Source of the DNA: CAITWD01 sp963842065
GTDB taxonomy: Bacteria > Actinomycetota > Thermoleophilia > Miltoncostaeales > Miltoncostaeaceae
Length of the DNA: 64,000 nucleotides
Reading direction: 5' to 3'
NCBI GenBank assembly: GCA_963842065.1
Contig: CAWJEW010000009.1
Coordinates: 247,329 to 311,328 of the forward strand
Both the position numbers and the translations under genes were made by a program. Positions within the stretch are counted from its first letter, which is position 1, and each line of letters starts with the position of its first letter. This document shows, one piece after another, positions 26,582 through 35,448 of this stretch. Under the pieces are notes generated by a model that worked only from the letters and a program-made list of their open reading frames with translations, had not been told where the DNA came from and did no database searches.

Positions 26582-27712
26582 ATGAGCAACGTCCCCAACG
26601 CCGTGCGGCGTCGACTCGCGCCCGACACGTTCGCGCTGCCGGTCGACAAGATGCGTAGCGGCTACTACTCCGACGCCTACTTCACGTTCTCCCGCGAGGT
26701 GCTCGACCATGACGGGCACCGGCCCCGCGTACTGATGCAGGTCTTCCAGCGCGACGACTCGGTGCTCGGCGGCATCGACGAGGCCCTGGCGATCTTGCGG
26801 CTGTGCTCGGGCCGTGAGGTCGACGGGCGCTGGGTCATCGGCTGGGACGAACTCCGCGTGCGTGCGTTGTTCGATGGCGATCTGATCGAGCCCTGGGAAC
26901 CGGTGCTCGAGATCGAGGGCGATTACGCCCTGTTCTGCCACCTCGAGACGCTGTACCTCGGGGTGCTCGCGCGCCGGACGCTGATCAGCCGCAACGTACG
27001 CGACGTCGTGGAGGCCGCTGGCGGCAAGCCGATCATGTACTTCCCGGCGCGGTTCGACCACTGGCACGTGCAGACCGGTGACGGCTGGGCCGCCCACATC
27101 GCCGGCGCCATCGGTGTCTCCACCGACGCCCAGGCCTCCTGGTGGGGCGGCAAGGGCATCGGGACGGTGCCGCACGGCCTGATCGCCGCGTACGGCGGCG
27201 ACACCGTCCGCGCCGCCGTCAAGTTCGCCGATCGATTCGCGGACGAGCTGTATGTCACGGTCCTGGTGGACTTCGAAAACGACTCGGTGCGTACGGCAAT
27301 GGAGGTCGCCGACGCGCTCGGGGACCGCCTTTGGGCGGTGCGGGTCGACACCTCGGACACTATGGTCGACCGGTCGCTCTGGCACGAGATGGGCAGGTTC
27401 CGGCCGACCGGAGTCGTCCCCGAGCTGGTCGCCAAGGTCCGGCGCGCACTGGACAACGCCGGGCACGGGCGCGTGCGGATCGTTGCCTCCGGCGGTTTCG
27501 ATCCCGCGCGCATCCGCGCGTTCGAGCGGGCATCGGTCCCCGTCGACGCCTACGGTGTCGGCAGCTGGCTGCTGCGGGGCGCCAATGACTTCACGGCCGA
27601 CGTCGTGCGCGTCGACGGCCGCCCCTGCGCCAAGGTCGGCCGAGAGGAGCGCCCCGCGCCGCGTCTGGCGCCGGTCACCTGGGACACCGAGCCGTCGGGA
27701 GACCCCGCATGA
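26582..27712 (+). CDS. pncB: Nicotinate phosphoribosyltransferase
   Basis: 376-residue NAPRTase-like enzyme of the NAD salvage pathway, joining nicotinate to PRPP. Blocks seen: KMRSGYYSDAYFTFSRE, LETLYLGVLARRTLISRNV, FPARFDHWHVQTGDGWAAHI, KGIGTVPHGLIAAYGGD and IVASGGFDPARIRAFE (phosphate loop). The shape fits the shorter archaeal/actinobacterial type rather than the about 440-residue E. coli PncB. Its stop overlaps the next start (ATGA). Confidence 0.88.
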   Translation: MSNVPNAVRRRLAPDTFALPVDKMRSGYYSDAYFTFSREVLDHDGHRPRVLMQVFQRDDSVLGGIDEALAILRLCSGREVDGRWVIGWDELRVRALFDGDLIEPWEPVLEIEGDYALFCHLETLYLGVLARRTLISRNVRDVVEAAGGKPIMYFPARFDHWHVQTGDGWAAHIAGAIGVSTDAQASWWGGKGIGTVPHGLIAAYGGDTVRAAVKFADRFADELYVTVLVDFENDSVRTAMEVADALGDRLWAVRVDTSDTMVDRSLWHEMGRFRPTGVVPELVAKVRRALDNAGHGRVRIVASGGFDPARIRAFERASVPVDAYGVGSWLLRGANDFTADVVRVDGRPCAKVGREERPAPRLAPVTWDTEPSGDPA

Positions 27713-28129
27713 TCGGCCCCGCCCAACTGCACCACGTCGCCTATGTCGTCGTCGATCTCGACGCCGCACTGCCGCTGTTTGTAGCCCGCTTTGGCCTCGT
27801 CGAGGAGGTCCGCGAGCTGATGCCCGAGCAGGGCGTCGAGGCGGTCATGCTCGCTGCCGGCGGCGCAGGCGTCGAGCTGATCACACCGCTGGATCCCGAG
27901 GGGGCGATCGCCCGGTTCCTCGACAAGCGCGGCGAGGGCCTGCACCACGTGGCCTTCGGCGGTCCGCGACATCGACGCCGCGCTCGCCGAGCTGGCCGAC
28001 GCCGGCGCCGAGCTGATCGATGCCGTGCCGTGCCGCGGCCTTGGGGGCCACCGCGTCGCGTTCATCCACCCGCGCTCCGGCGCGGGCGCCCTCACCGAGC
28101 TAGTCGAGATCCACGACGGCGCGCACTGA
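27709..28129 (+). CDS. mce: Methylmalonyl-CoA epimerase-like VOC protein (frameshifted)
   Basis: Two-part vicinal-oxygen-chelate protein of about 139 residues. The first frame reads HHVAYVVVDLDAALPLFVAR to GEGLHHVAFG. After an extra G at 27961-27962 the protein continues in the next frame as VRDIDAALAELADAGAELID and HRVAFIHPRSGAGALTELVE, stopping at 28129. His and Glu metal ligands are all present across the join. Methylmalonyl-CoA epimerase acts in propionate metabolism. The single extra base is probably a sequence error; otherwise the gene is a pseudogene. Confidence 0.8.
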
Positions 28130-28207
28130 CCGCGCCGGCCGCACCTGCCGAGGAATCCCCGCGGCCACGCTAGACTCGCTCACGGCGATCGATACCAAGG
28201 AGTGTGC

Positions 28208-28429
28208 ATGGCCGGACGTCGGCTGGAGATTGGCTTTCATGGCGGCAACATCCTGCGCGCGACCCTCGGGGAGGCCCAGGTCAGAGCCCTGACCGAGGCG
28301 CTTGGCGACGGGTCCGCGTGGCTCCAGATCGACGCCGAAGAGGGCAAGTACTGGATCAAGGTCAGCGACCTGCAGTTCGTGCGGATCCCCGACGACGGCC
28401 AGCACGGCGTCGGTTTCTCGCTCACATAG
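28208..28429 (+). CDS. Hypothetical small protein (73 aa)
   Basis: Not recognised. AAGGAG (28197-28202) precedes the ATG. The protein (RRLEIGFHGGNILRATLGEA to GQHGVGFSLT) is strand-rich, with a WLQIDAEEGKYWIKVSDLQF core. It lies 9 bp before ychF and probably shares its transcript. Confidence 0.7.
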   Translation: MAGRRLEIGFHGGNILRATLGEAQVRALTEALGDGSAWLQIDAEEGKYWIKVSDLQFVRIPDDGQHGVGFSLT

Positions 28430-28438
28430 GCGGGGCGC

Positions 28439-29515
28439 GTGGACCTGGGACTGGTCGGGCGTACCAACGCCGGTAAGACCGCGCTGTTCAACCTGATCAC
28501 CGGGTCCTCCGCCGAGGTCGCCCCATATCCGTTCACGACCCGTGAGGCCCTGCGGGGCGTGGCGGAGGTCCCCGATCCCCGCATCGATGCGATCGCCGAC
28601 GCGCAGGACATCCCGCGCCGTGTTCGCGCCCAGGTCCAGGTGGTCGACATCCCTGGGCTCGCGGCGGGCGCCGGACAGGGCGAGGGGCTTGGCGGGAAGG
28701 CGCTGGGCGAGCTGCGGCAGACAGACGCGCTGATCCACGTCATCCGGGGCTTCGCCAACCGCGAGGTGCCGCATCCCGAAGACGCGATCGACCCCGTGGC
28801 AGACGCCGAGGCCATTGACCTCGAGTTGATGCTCGCCGATCGCGAGCAGGTCGAGCGCCGCCTGGAAAAGGTGCGCAAGGGCGCCAAATCGGGTGACGCG
28901 GCGGCACGAACCGAGCTTGGGCTGCTCGAGCAGCTGGCGGCTGCGCTCGACGCCGGGACGCCGCTGCGGATGGCCGCCGATCAGGACGCCCGGGTGCTGG
29001 CAGCGGAGATGGGTCTGTTGACCGCCAAGCCGGTTCTCTACGTGCTCAACACCGACGATCCGGGCGATCCGCCCGCGGACCTGGCCACCTACGCGGCCGC
29101 TCGCGGGTCGCAGGCCGTCGCGCTGGCCGTCGGAACCGAGCTTGAGCTGGCCCAGCTCGGCGACGAGGAGGCCGCGGAGCTCGCGGTCGAGATGGAGCTG
29201 GGCGAGGTCCGTGGCGCCGATGCGATGGTGCGGGCGGCCTATGAGCTGCTCGACCTGGTCACGTTCTTTACCGGTTCCGGGCCACCCGAGGCCCGCGCGT
29301 GGCCGATCCGGCGCGGGCTGACCGCGGACCGGGCCGCGGGCAAGATCCATTCAGACATGGAGCGCGGGTTCATCCGCGCCGAGGTCGTGCCGTGGGAGGA
29401 CCTCGTGCGGGCGGGCTCGTTCGCCAAGGCACGCGAGGCCGCCCAGGTGCGGATGGAGGGGAAGGACTACATCGTCCAAGAGGGCGACGTCATGCAGATC
29501 CGCTTCGCGGTCTAA
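28439..29515 (+). CDS. ychF: YchF/Ola1-type P-loop NTPase
   Basis: 358-residue ribosome-associated NTPase. The G3 region DIPGLAAGAGQGEGLGGKAL and the C-terminal TGS domain (VTFFTGSGPPEARAWPIRRG, IHSDMERGFIRAEVV, EGKDYIVQEGDVMQIRF) are diagnostic. It is divergent at the nucleotide site: the G1 loop is GRTNAGKTALFN instead of the usual GLPNVGKSTLFN, and the G4 segment is NTDD. The GTG start follows the small gene by 9 bp. Confidence 0.9.
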   Translation: MDLGLVGRTNAGKTALFNLITGSSAEVAPYPFTTREALRGVAEVPDPRIDAIADAQDIPRRVRAQVQVVDIPGLAAGAGQGEGLGGKALGELRQTDALIHVIRGFANREVPHPEDAIDPVADAEAIDLELMLADREQVERRLEKVRKGAKSGDAAARTELGLLEQLAAALDAGTPLRMAADQDARVLAAEMGLLTAKPVLYVLNTDDPGDPPADLATYAAARGSQAVALAVGTELELAQLGDEEAAELAVEMELGEVRGADAMVRAAYELLDLVTFFTGSGPPEARAWPIRRGLTADRAAGKIHSDMERGFIRAEVVPWEDLVRAGSFAKAREAAQVRMEGKDYIVQEGDVMQIRFAV

Positions 29516-29550
29516 CGCGCCGCCGGCGGCCCGGACGGGGCCGCGCGCGC

Positions 29551-30867
29551 CTAGCGGGCGCGCTCGATCATGCCGGCCGCGACGGTCCCGTTGTCGGCGT
29601 CGTCGATCAGCACGAACCCGCCGGTGGCACGGTTGCGGCGGTACGGATCGCACAGCAGCGGCGCGGACGTCCGCAGGCGGACCCTGCCGATGTCGTTGAG
29701 CCCGAACGCCTCGACGTCGTGCTCGGGTTCGAGGGTCTCGACGTTCACGCGCTCCTCGAGCGCGACCACAATCGCCTGCGCGTTGCGGGTCGTGTGCTTG
29801 ATCGACAGCCGATCCCCCGCGCGCAGCGGCCGCTCGGACATCCAGCAGATCGTCGCATCGAGTTCGCGCGCCACGCTCGGCTGGTCGTGCGACGCACAGA
29901 TCAGATCACCGCGCGAGACGTCCAGCTCGTCCTCCAACCGAACCGTGACCGACAGCGGCGCGCAGGCCTCGTCGTGCTCGCCGTCGTAGGTGTCGATCGC
30001 CGCGACGCGCGTCTCCTGGCCGCCCGGCAGCACGATGACCTCGTCGCCCGTGCGCAACACGCCGCTGGCAAGCCGCCCCGCGTACCCACGGTAGTCGGCA
30101 TCCACCGGGCGGACATCCGTCGCATCAGGCGCGGACGTCCCGTCGCCCCACGAGATGGCCGCGCCGGGCCGGATGACCCACTGGACCGGGAAGCGCACCG
30201 GGGTGTCCGCAGGGTGGTCGGCCTCGAGCTCGACGGTCTCGAGGTGCTCCAGCAGCGTCGGACCGGCGTACCAGGGCATGTGGTCGGACCGCTCCACCAC
30301 GTTGTCGCCGTTCAGCGCGGAAATCGGGATCGCGGTGACCTCGCCGACCAGCAACGGCGCCAGGAAGCTGCGGACCTCGGCAACGATGCGCGTGAACTCC
30401 TCCTCCCGGAAGTCCACCAGATCCATCTTGTTGACGCACACGACCAGGTGTGGGATCCCGAGGAGCGCGCTGATGTAGGCGTGGCGCCTGGACTGCTCGA
30501 GGACGCCCTTGCGGGCGTCGATGAGTACGATCGACAAATCGGCGGTCGACGCGCCGGTCACCATGTTGCGCGTGTACTGCTTGTGCCCGGGCACGTCCGC
30601 GATGATGAAGCGGCGGCGGTCCGTTGCGAAATACCGATAGGCGACGTCGATCGTGATGCCCTGCTCCCGCTCGGCGCGCAGCCCGTCGGTAATCAGCGCA
30701 AGGTCGAGGCCGCCGTCGCTGCTGCGCCGCCGACTCGCCTCGGCGACCTGGGCCAGTTGATCCTCGAGCACCTGCTTGGTGTCGTACAGCAGCCGCCCGA
30801 TCAGCGTGCTCTTGCCGTCGTCGACCGATCCTGCGGTCGTGAAGCGCAACAGGCCGAGCGCGCTCAA
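29551..30867 (-). CDS. cysN: Sulfate adenylyltransferase large subunit
   Basis: 438-residue GTPase subunit of ATP sulfurylase. G1 is TAGSVDDGKSTLIGRLLYDT, G3 is DVPGHKQYTRNMVTGAS and G4 is CVNKMDLVDF. EF-Tu-like beta domains follow (PVQWVIRPG and later strands). Together with CysD it activates sulfate to APS, using GTP hydrolysis. There is no fused APS kinase domain, as expected when the pathway goes through APS reductase. The TTG start overlaps the cysD stop as TTGA. Confidence 0.95.
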   Translation of the reverse strand: MSALGLLRFTTAGSVDDGKSTLIGRLLYDTKQVLEDQLAQVAEASRRRSSDGGLDLALITDGLRAEREQGITIDVAYRYFATDRRRFIIADVPGHKQYTRNMVTGASTADLSIVLIDARKGVLEQSRRHAYISALLGIPHLVVCVNKMDLVDFREEEFTRIVAEVRSFLAPLLVGEVTAIPISALNGDNVVERSDHMPWYAGPTLLEHLETVELEADHPADTPVRFPVQWVIRPGAAISWGDGTSAPDATDVRPVDADYRGYAGRLASGVLRTGDEVIVLPGGQETRVAAIDTYDGEHDEACAPLSVTVRLEDELDVSRGDLICASHDQPSVARELDATICWMSERPLRAGDRLSIKHTTRNAQAIVVALEERVNVETLEPEHDVEAFGLNDIGRVRLRTSAPLLCDPYRRNRATGGFVLIDDADNGTVAAGMIERAR

Positions 30868-31784
30868 AAGTATCCCGCCTTCTTCCGGTCCTCCATCGCC
30901 GCCTCGGAGACCCGGTCGTCCGCGCGCGTCTGGCCACGTTCGGTCACCCGCGTCGCGGCGATCTCGGTCACAACCTCCTCCAGCGTCGTCGCCTCGGAGC
31001 GGACGCCACCCGTGCAGCGCATGTCCCCCACGGTCCGGTACCGCACGGTCGCGGTCTCGACCCGCTCACCATCGAGCAGCTCCGTGCCCTCGCGCCAGGC
31101 GTAGAGCATCCCGTCGCGCGCGAAGACCGGTCGCTCGTGGGCGAAGTAGATCGACGGAACCTCCAGCTGCTCGCGGGCGATGTACTCCCAGACGTCGAGC
31201 TCGGTCCAGTTCGACAGCGGGAACACGCGCACGTGCTCGCCTTGCCGAATGCGCCCGTTGTAGAGGTTCCACAGCTCCGGCCGTTGGGATTTCGGGTCCC
31301 ACTGGCCGAAGTCGTCACGAAACGAGAACACCCGCTCCTTGGCGCGGGCCCGCTCCTCGTCGCGACGTGCCCCCCCGAAGGCGGCGTCAAGCTGGTGCTC
31401 GCCGATCGCATCGAGCAGTGTCGTGATCTGCAGACGGTTGCGCGACGCGCGCGGTCCCCGCTCCTCGACGACCCGACCGCGGTCGATCGACTCCTGTACT
31501 GATGCGACCATCAGGCGCTCGCCCAGTTCGGCCACCCGGCGGTCGCGGAACTCGATCACCTCGGGAAAGTTGTCTCCCGTATCGATGTGCATCAGGGGAA
31601 ACGGGAAGCGCGCCGGGCGGAACGCCTTCTCGGCGAGGCGCAAGAGCACGATCGAATCCTTGCCGCCGCTGAACAGCAGCACCGGGCGTTCGAACTCGGC
31701 GGCGACCTCCCGCATGATGTGGATCGCCTCGGATTCCAGTGCTTGCAGATGCGTCAGCGGTGCGTGGTCCACGGCGGGACTCAT
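30864..31784 (-). CDS. cysD: Sulfate adenylyltransferase small subunit
   Basis: 306-residue PP-loop ATP pyrophosphatase (LLFSGGKDSIVLLRLAEKAF). AAFGGARRDEERARAKERVF, FRDDFGQWDPKSQRPELWNL and VFPLSNWTELDVWEYI are CysD hallmarks. It catalyses APS formation with CysN. A 100-bp gap without a gene separates it from cysH upstream. Confidence 0.95.
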   Translation of the reverse strand: MSPAVDHAPLTHLQALESEAIHIMREVAAEFERPVLLFSGGKDSIVLLRLAEKAFRPARFPFPLMHIDTGDNFPEVIEFRDRRVAELGERLMVASVQESIDRGRVVEERGPRASRNRLQITTLLDAIGEHQLDAAFGGARRDEERARAKERVFSFRDDFGQWDPKSQRPELWNLYNGRIRQGEHVRVFPLSNWTELDVWEYIAREQLEVPSIYFAHERPVFARDGMLYAWREGTELLDGERVETATVRYRTVGDMRCTGGVRSEATTLEEVVTEIAATRVTERGQTRADDRVSEAAMEDRKKAGYF

Positions 31785-31884
31785 CGGTCCTTGCCTGACG
31801 GCGTGACGACGGGGGCGGCAGCCCGGCGATGTATGGTCTTAGCACCGGATCCGTACGGCGCACGCCTGGCAACGGGGCCCGGCA

Positions 31885-32544
31885 TCAACCCGCGGCACCG
31901 TCCGGCGGCAGGTGCAGGCCGCACTCGGTCTTCCCGGAGCCGGCCCAGCGGCCTTCGCGGCCGTCGCCGGGGATGGTGCACGGCGCGCATCCGATTGAGG
32001 CATAGCCCTTGTCGTGCAGGGCATTGTACGGAAGATCATGACGCGCGATATATGCCCAAACGTCCGCGTCGGTCCAGTCGGCGAGCGGGCTGGCCTTCCA
32101 GACCCTGCGGCGCTCGTCCCACGCGAGCTTGCGGGTCTCACCGCGCGTCGAAGCCTGGTCGCGGCGCAGGCCCGTCACCCAGCCGTCGAGCCCGGCGAGC
32201 GCCTGCTCCAACGCGGCGACCTTACGCTCGCCGCAGCAGTCCTCGGCCGTCCACGATGCGCCGCCGGGACGCATGGCGTCGAAGACCTCGACGGTGATGC
32301 CGTACCGCTCCTCGACCTGCCGCCACGTCGCCCGGGTTTCCTCGAACAGCACGCCGGTGTCGATCGTGAACACCCGCGCGGTCGGGTCCAGCCGCAGCAG
32401 CATGTCCAGCAGGACCGACTCCTCTTTCTGGAACGAGCAGGCCAGCGCCAGGCGCGGATGGAATCGCTCCAGCATGTACGTGAGCAACTCCTCCGCGCGC
32501 TGCGTTTCGGCGTCGGGCACGTAGGCGAGGTGCGCGGTAGTCAC
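31885..32544 (-). CDS. cysH: Adenylyl-sulfate (APS) reductase
   Basis: 219-residue thioredoxin-dependent reductase producing sulfite. C103-C104 and C186-xx-C189 are the four [4Fe-4S] ligands, so the substrate is APS rather than PAPS. C208 in TECGLH is the catalytic cysteine. The GTG at 32544 overlaps the sulfite reductase stop (GTGA). The absence of APS kinase nearby agrees with the APS route. Confidence 0.95.
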   Translation of the reverse strand: MTTAHLAYVPDAETQRAEELLTYMLERFHPRLALACSFQKEESVLLDMLLRLDPTARVFTIDTGVLFEETRATWRQVEERYGITVEVFDAMRPGGASWTAEDCCGERKVAALEQALAGLDGWVTGLRRDQASTRGETRKLAWDERRRVWKASPLADWTDADVWAYIARHDLPYNALHDKGYASIGCAPCTIPGDGREGRWAGSGKTECGLHLPPDGAAG

Positions 32545-34394
32545 GCGGCGCACTCGCCTTCCCCTCGCTGCACCTTGAACAGGTCGGTGCGGTTCCAGTC
32601 GACGAAATCGCCGACCGTCGCTGCGTCGTACTCGGCCGGGAGCGCGAGCTCTCCGGCCAGTGCCTCGAACGCAGCGTGGCCAACGCGGTCGACGAAGGCG
32701 TTGAAGACCTCACCGTCGTGGCGATCCGACTCGTAGAAACGGATCCAGCGACCGACGACCTCGGGAATGCGCTTTGCCGGCAGGCGCAGCTTGAGCCGCT
32801 GGCCCATGCGCACCTCGCCGCCCTCGTACTGGCCGCCGACGTGCGGGATGTAGGCCGGGATGGTCCGGTCACCGACCTTCATGGAGGCGCCGTAGAACCC
32901 AATGTTGGCGATGTGATGCTGGCTGCACCCATTCGGGCAGCCGCTCATCTTGATGTGGATTTGGCGCGTGAGCGGATCGGTAATGTCCATCGCCTCGACG
33001 TATTCCTGGATCGCCCGGTTCAGGCCCATCGAGTTGGTGATGCCAAGCTTGCAGCTGTCGGTACCTGGGCAGGAGACCACGTCGTTGATCTCGCGCGCCC
33101 CGGCGGAGCCGAGCTCAAGCGCGAGCAGGCGCCGCCATACCGCGTAGACGGCCTCGTCGCGCACCCAGCGCAGCACCAGGTTCTGCTGCACGGTCGTACG
33201 GGCATACCCGCCGGAGAACTCGCGCATGATGTCGGCCAGCCCGCGGAACTGTTCCGGGGTCACGTCGCCGCGCGGGACGCGGACCTCGACCGTGGAGAAC
33301 CCGGCCTGCCGCTGCGAGACCACGTTGGATTCGCAAAACCGCGCGAATGCCGGATCGTCGACCTGAGGCTGGTCCACCTCGGCGGGAATGCCCGGCGCGT
33401 TGGCCTGTTCGTCATGCAGGAACAGCAGCCGGCTCAGGTCGAAGTCGCGCTCGTCGACCCAGTCGCCCTGCAGTTCCTCATCCACCATGTCGCGGAATGC
33501 GTCCATCCCGATGCGGTCGACCAGGACCTTGATCCGCGCGCGCGCCCGGTTCTTGCGCAGATCGTCCTGGCGGTTGAAGATGCGCAGGACGGCTTCGGTG
33601 ACCTTGATGTACTCGCCGTCGTCGGCCCGGACGAACTCGTACAGCGTCGGCGCGACGCGCGGCATGATCGAGGTCCCGCCGCCGATGCGGATCTCGAACC
33701 CGCGCACCAATTCCCCGTCGATTTCGCGCACGCGCGGGATGAACCCGCCGTCATGGATCCCGGTGATCGCACGATCGTCGTCGGTGGCCGTGAATGCGGT
33801 CTTGAACTTGCGCGGCATGAGCTGGCAGACCTCGTGGCGCACGAAGTACCGCACGTAGGCCCCGGCGTACGGCGTCGGATCGAAGAGTTCGCCCTCGCAT
33901 ACCCCCGCCCACGGGTCGCCGGTCACGTTGCGCACCGTGTTGCCGCAGCCCTCACGCGACGAAAGTCCGGCGTCGGAGATCTCACGGATCAGCTCGGTGG
34001 CATCGAGCAACGGCACGTGGTGCAGCTGCACGCATTGGCGGGTGGTGATGTGTCCCTTGCGCAGTGGCACCCAGCGCTCCACGGCGTCGGCGAGCATCTC
34101 GAGCTGCTCTGGATTGACCCCGCCGAACGGGACCTTGATCCGCACCATCTGCACGTCGGGCTGGCGTTGGCCGTAGACGCCCTGACGCAGGCGGAACCCG
34201 ATGAACTGGTCCTCCGGGACCTCGCCCCTCAAGAACCTGGTGGCTTCGGTGTCGAAGTCGTCGAACTCCCGCTCGAGGATCGGGATCACGTGTCCCGGGA
34301 CGTTTTCGTGGACTTCCGGGTTCTCGAGGGTACCCGTCCGGCCGGACGGGGCGTCGACGTCGGCGCTGCGGGCGGATCTCCGATCGAAAGCCAT
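32541..34394 (-). CDS. Siroheme ferredoxin-dependent sulfite reductase
   Basis: 617-residue siroheme/[4Fe-4S] enzyme of the nitrite/sulfite reductase family. C442-x5-C448-x37-C486-x3-C490 is the exact cluster and siroheme spacing (SCPGTDSCKLG, SGCPNGCSQHH). Two ferredoxin-like halves are seen (VRIKVPFGGVNPEQLEML and VEVRVPRGDVTPEQFRGLAD). Position as first gene of the cysH-cysD-cysN operon makes sulfite the substrate, giving sulfide. No siroheme synthase is present in the window. Confidence 0.93.
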   Translation of the reverse strand: MAFDRRSARSADVDAPSGRTGTLENPEVHENVPGHVIPILEREFDDFDTEATRFLRGEVPEDQFIGFRLRQGVYGQRQPDVQMVRIKVPFGGVNPEQLEMLADAVERWVPLRKGHITTRQCVQLHHVPLLDATELIREISDAGLSSREGCGNTVRNVTGDPWAGVCEGELFDPTPYAGAYVRYFVRHEVCQLMPRKFKTAFTATDDDRAITGIHDGGFIPRVREIDGELVRGFEIRIGGGTSIMPRVAPTLYEFVRADDGEYIKVTEAVLRIFNRQDDLRKNRARARIKVLVDRIGMDAFRDMVDEELQGDWVDERDFDLSRLLFLHDEQANAPGIPAEVDQPQVDDPAFARFCESNVVSQRQAGFSTVEVRVPRGDVTPEQFRGLADIMREFSGGYARTTVQQNLVLRWVRDEAVYAVWRRLLALELGSAGAREINDVVSCPGTDSCKLGITNSMGLNRAIQEYVEAMDITDPLTRQIHIKMSGCPNGCSQHHIANIGFYGASMKVGDRTIPAYIPHVGGQYEGGEVRMGQRLKLRLPAKRIPEVVGRWIRFYESDRHDGEVFNAFVDRVGHAAFEALAGELALPAEYDAATVGDFVDWNRTDLFKVQRGEGECAA

Positions 34395-34456
34395 CGACCT
34401 CGTCTCTTTTCGGTCCGGAACGGGGAACGACGCCGGCGCGCCGTCGGGTCGCAGCC

Positions 34457-34486
34457 GTTATACCATAAAGACACCAGACTTTATGG
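34457..34486 (-). promoter_or_regulatory. Promoter/operator region of the sulfate-reduction operon
   Basis: In an A/T-rich island, CCATAAAG (34463-34470) and CTTTATGG (34479-34486) form 8-bp arms around an 8-nt spacer. On the minus strand they are followed by TATAAC (34462-34457), a possible -10 box. The palindrome would sit on the core promoter, as expected for a repressor or activator of sulfur assimilation. It could alternatively form a hairpin in a longer leader. Confidence 0.5.
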
Positions 34487-34569
34487 GTTTTTAATTGATC
34501 GGGCGGGTCAGGAATGGTTGTCGCAACGCCCATTGGCGCCCGTGGCCCGCCGTCGCCGGTGAGCCCGTG

Positions 34570-35448
34570 CTAGAGCAGCGCCGCGTCGGAGCCCGGCCCC
34601 TCAAGGCGCGACTTGACCTGCACCTCAGCGGCGTTGAGGCGCATGAGCGCGAGCGCTTCCGGGCTCGCCTGCTGCGGCCCAGCAGGCGGCGGGGGCCCGT
34701 GGTGCCAGGCCACGCAGTGCAGCAGCGCCAGGCGGCGCGCTTCGTCGAGCTCCGCCCGCCGCGCCGCGTCACCGACGATCTCGAGCCCCAGCGCGACATG
34801 CCCCAACAGGCGGCCCTCCTCGGTGGATTCGAACGTTGCCGCAACCCGCCAGGTCCGGGTGTAGCCGAGATCGTGCACCAGGGCCGCGGTCACCAACAGG
34901 TCCGCGTCGATGCGCGGATGCCACGTACACAGCGTCTGGCACAGGGCGGCGACGCCGACGGTGTGCTCGATCAGTCCACCGATGTAGGCGTGGTGACCCG
35001 ACCGAGTGCACGGGACCTGCCGCCACGTGGCCGCCAGCGGCTCGTCGCTGGTGAGCACGTCGAGCGTGCGCCGGAGACCCGGGTCACCCACCTCGTCCGC
35101 CAAGTGGAGCACGAACCCGAACAGCTCCTCGGGGTCGCGGTGGCTGCGGGGCACCAATTGCGTGTCGGCCGACTCGTCGTCAGCGGGCCGGACGTGGCTA
35201 ATCAGCAGCTCCAAGCGCCCCCCTCGCTGTTCGGCGCGCCCAGCGACGCGCACCGGCGCACCGGGCGTCAGCCGCTCGGCGAACCAGTCGGGCTGGTCGA
35301 AGATCACCCCGCGCGCCGAGCCGGTGGCATCGGCGAGGACGACCGACAAGAACGGCTTGCCGGCCCGCGAGAGCCGGCGTTCCACATCGCGGACTGCAAA
35401 GACACCTTCGAACGGTGCGCCGGGTGTCAGCTGTGCGAGTCCGTTCAT
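34570..35448 (-). CDS. YhaM-like 3'-5' exoribonuclease (OB-fold plus HD domain)
   Basis: 292-residue protein. Residues 1-100 form an OB-fold (FEGVFAVRDVERRLSRAGKP, LSVVLADATGSARGVIFDQP). Residues about 145-270 form an HD phosphohydrolase domain (CTRSGHHAYIGGLIEHTVGV, ALVHDLGYTRTW). This layout is that of YhaM/CBF1 exonucleases. The ATG at 35448 overlaps the stop of the helicase-nuclease gene (ATGA), so the two are co-translated and a joint role in nucleic-acid processing is plausible. Confidence 0.83.
   Translation of the reverse strand: MNGLAQLTPGAPFEGVFAVRDVERRLSRAGKPFLSVVLADATGSARGVIFDQPDWFAERLTPGAPVRVAGRAEQRGGRLELLISHVRPADDESADTQLVPRSHRDPEELFGFVLHLADEVGDPGLRRTLDVLTSDEPLAATWRQVPCTRSGHHAYIGGLIEHTVGVAALCQTLCTWHPRIDADLLVTAALVHDLGYTRTWRVAATFESTEEGRLLGHVALGLEIVGDAARRAELDEARRLALLHCVAWHHGPPPPAGPQQASPEALALMRLNAAEVQVKSRLEGPGSDAALL

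Noticed and set aside
34463..34491. Rho-independent terminator (stem followed by TTTTT on the plus strand)
   Set aside because: No plus-strand gene ends before it; its position at the start of a leftward operon favours an operator or promoter role.
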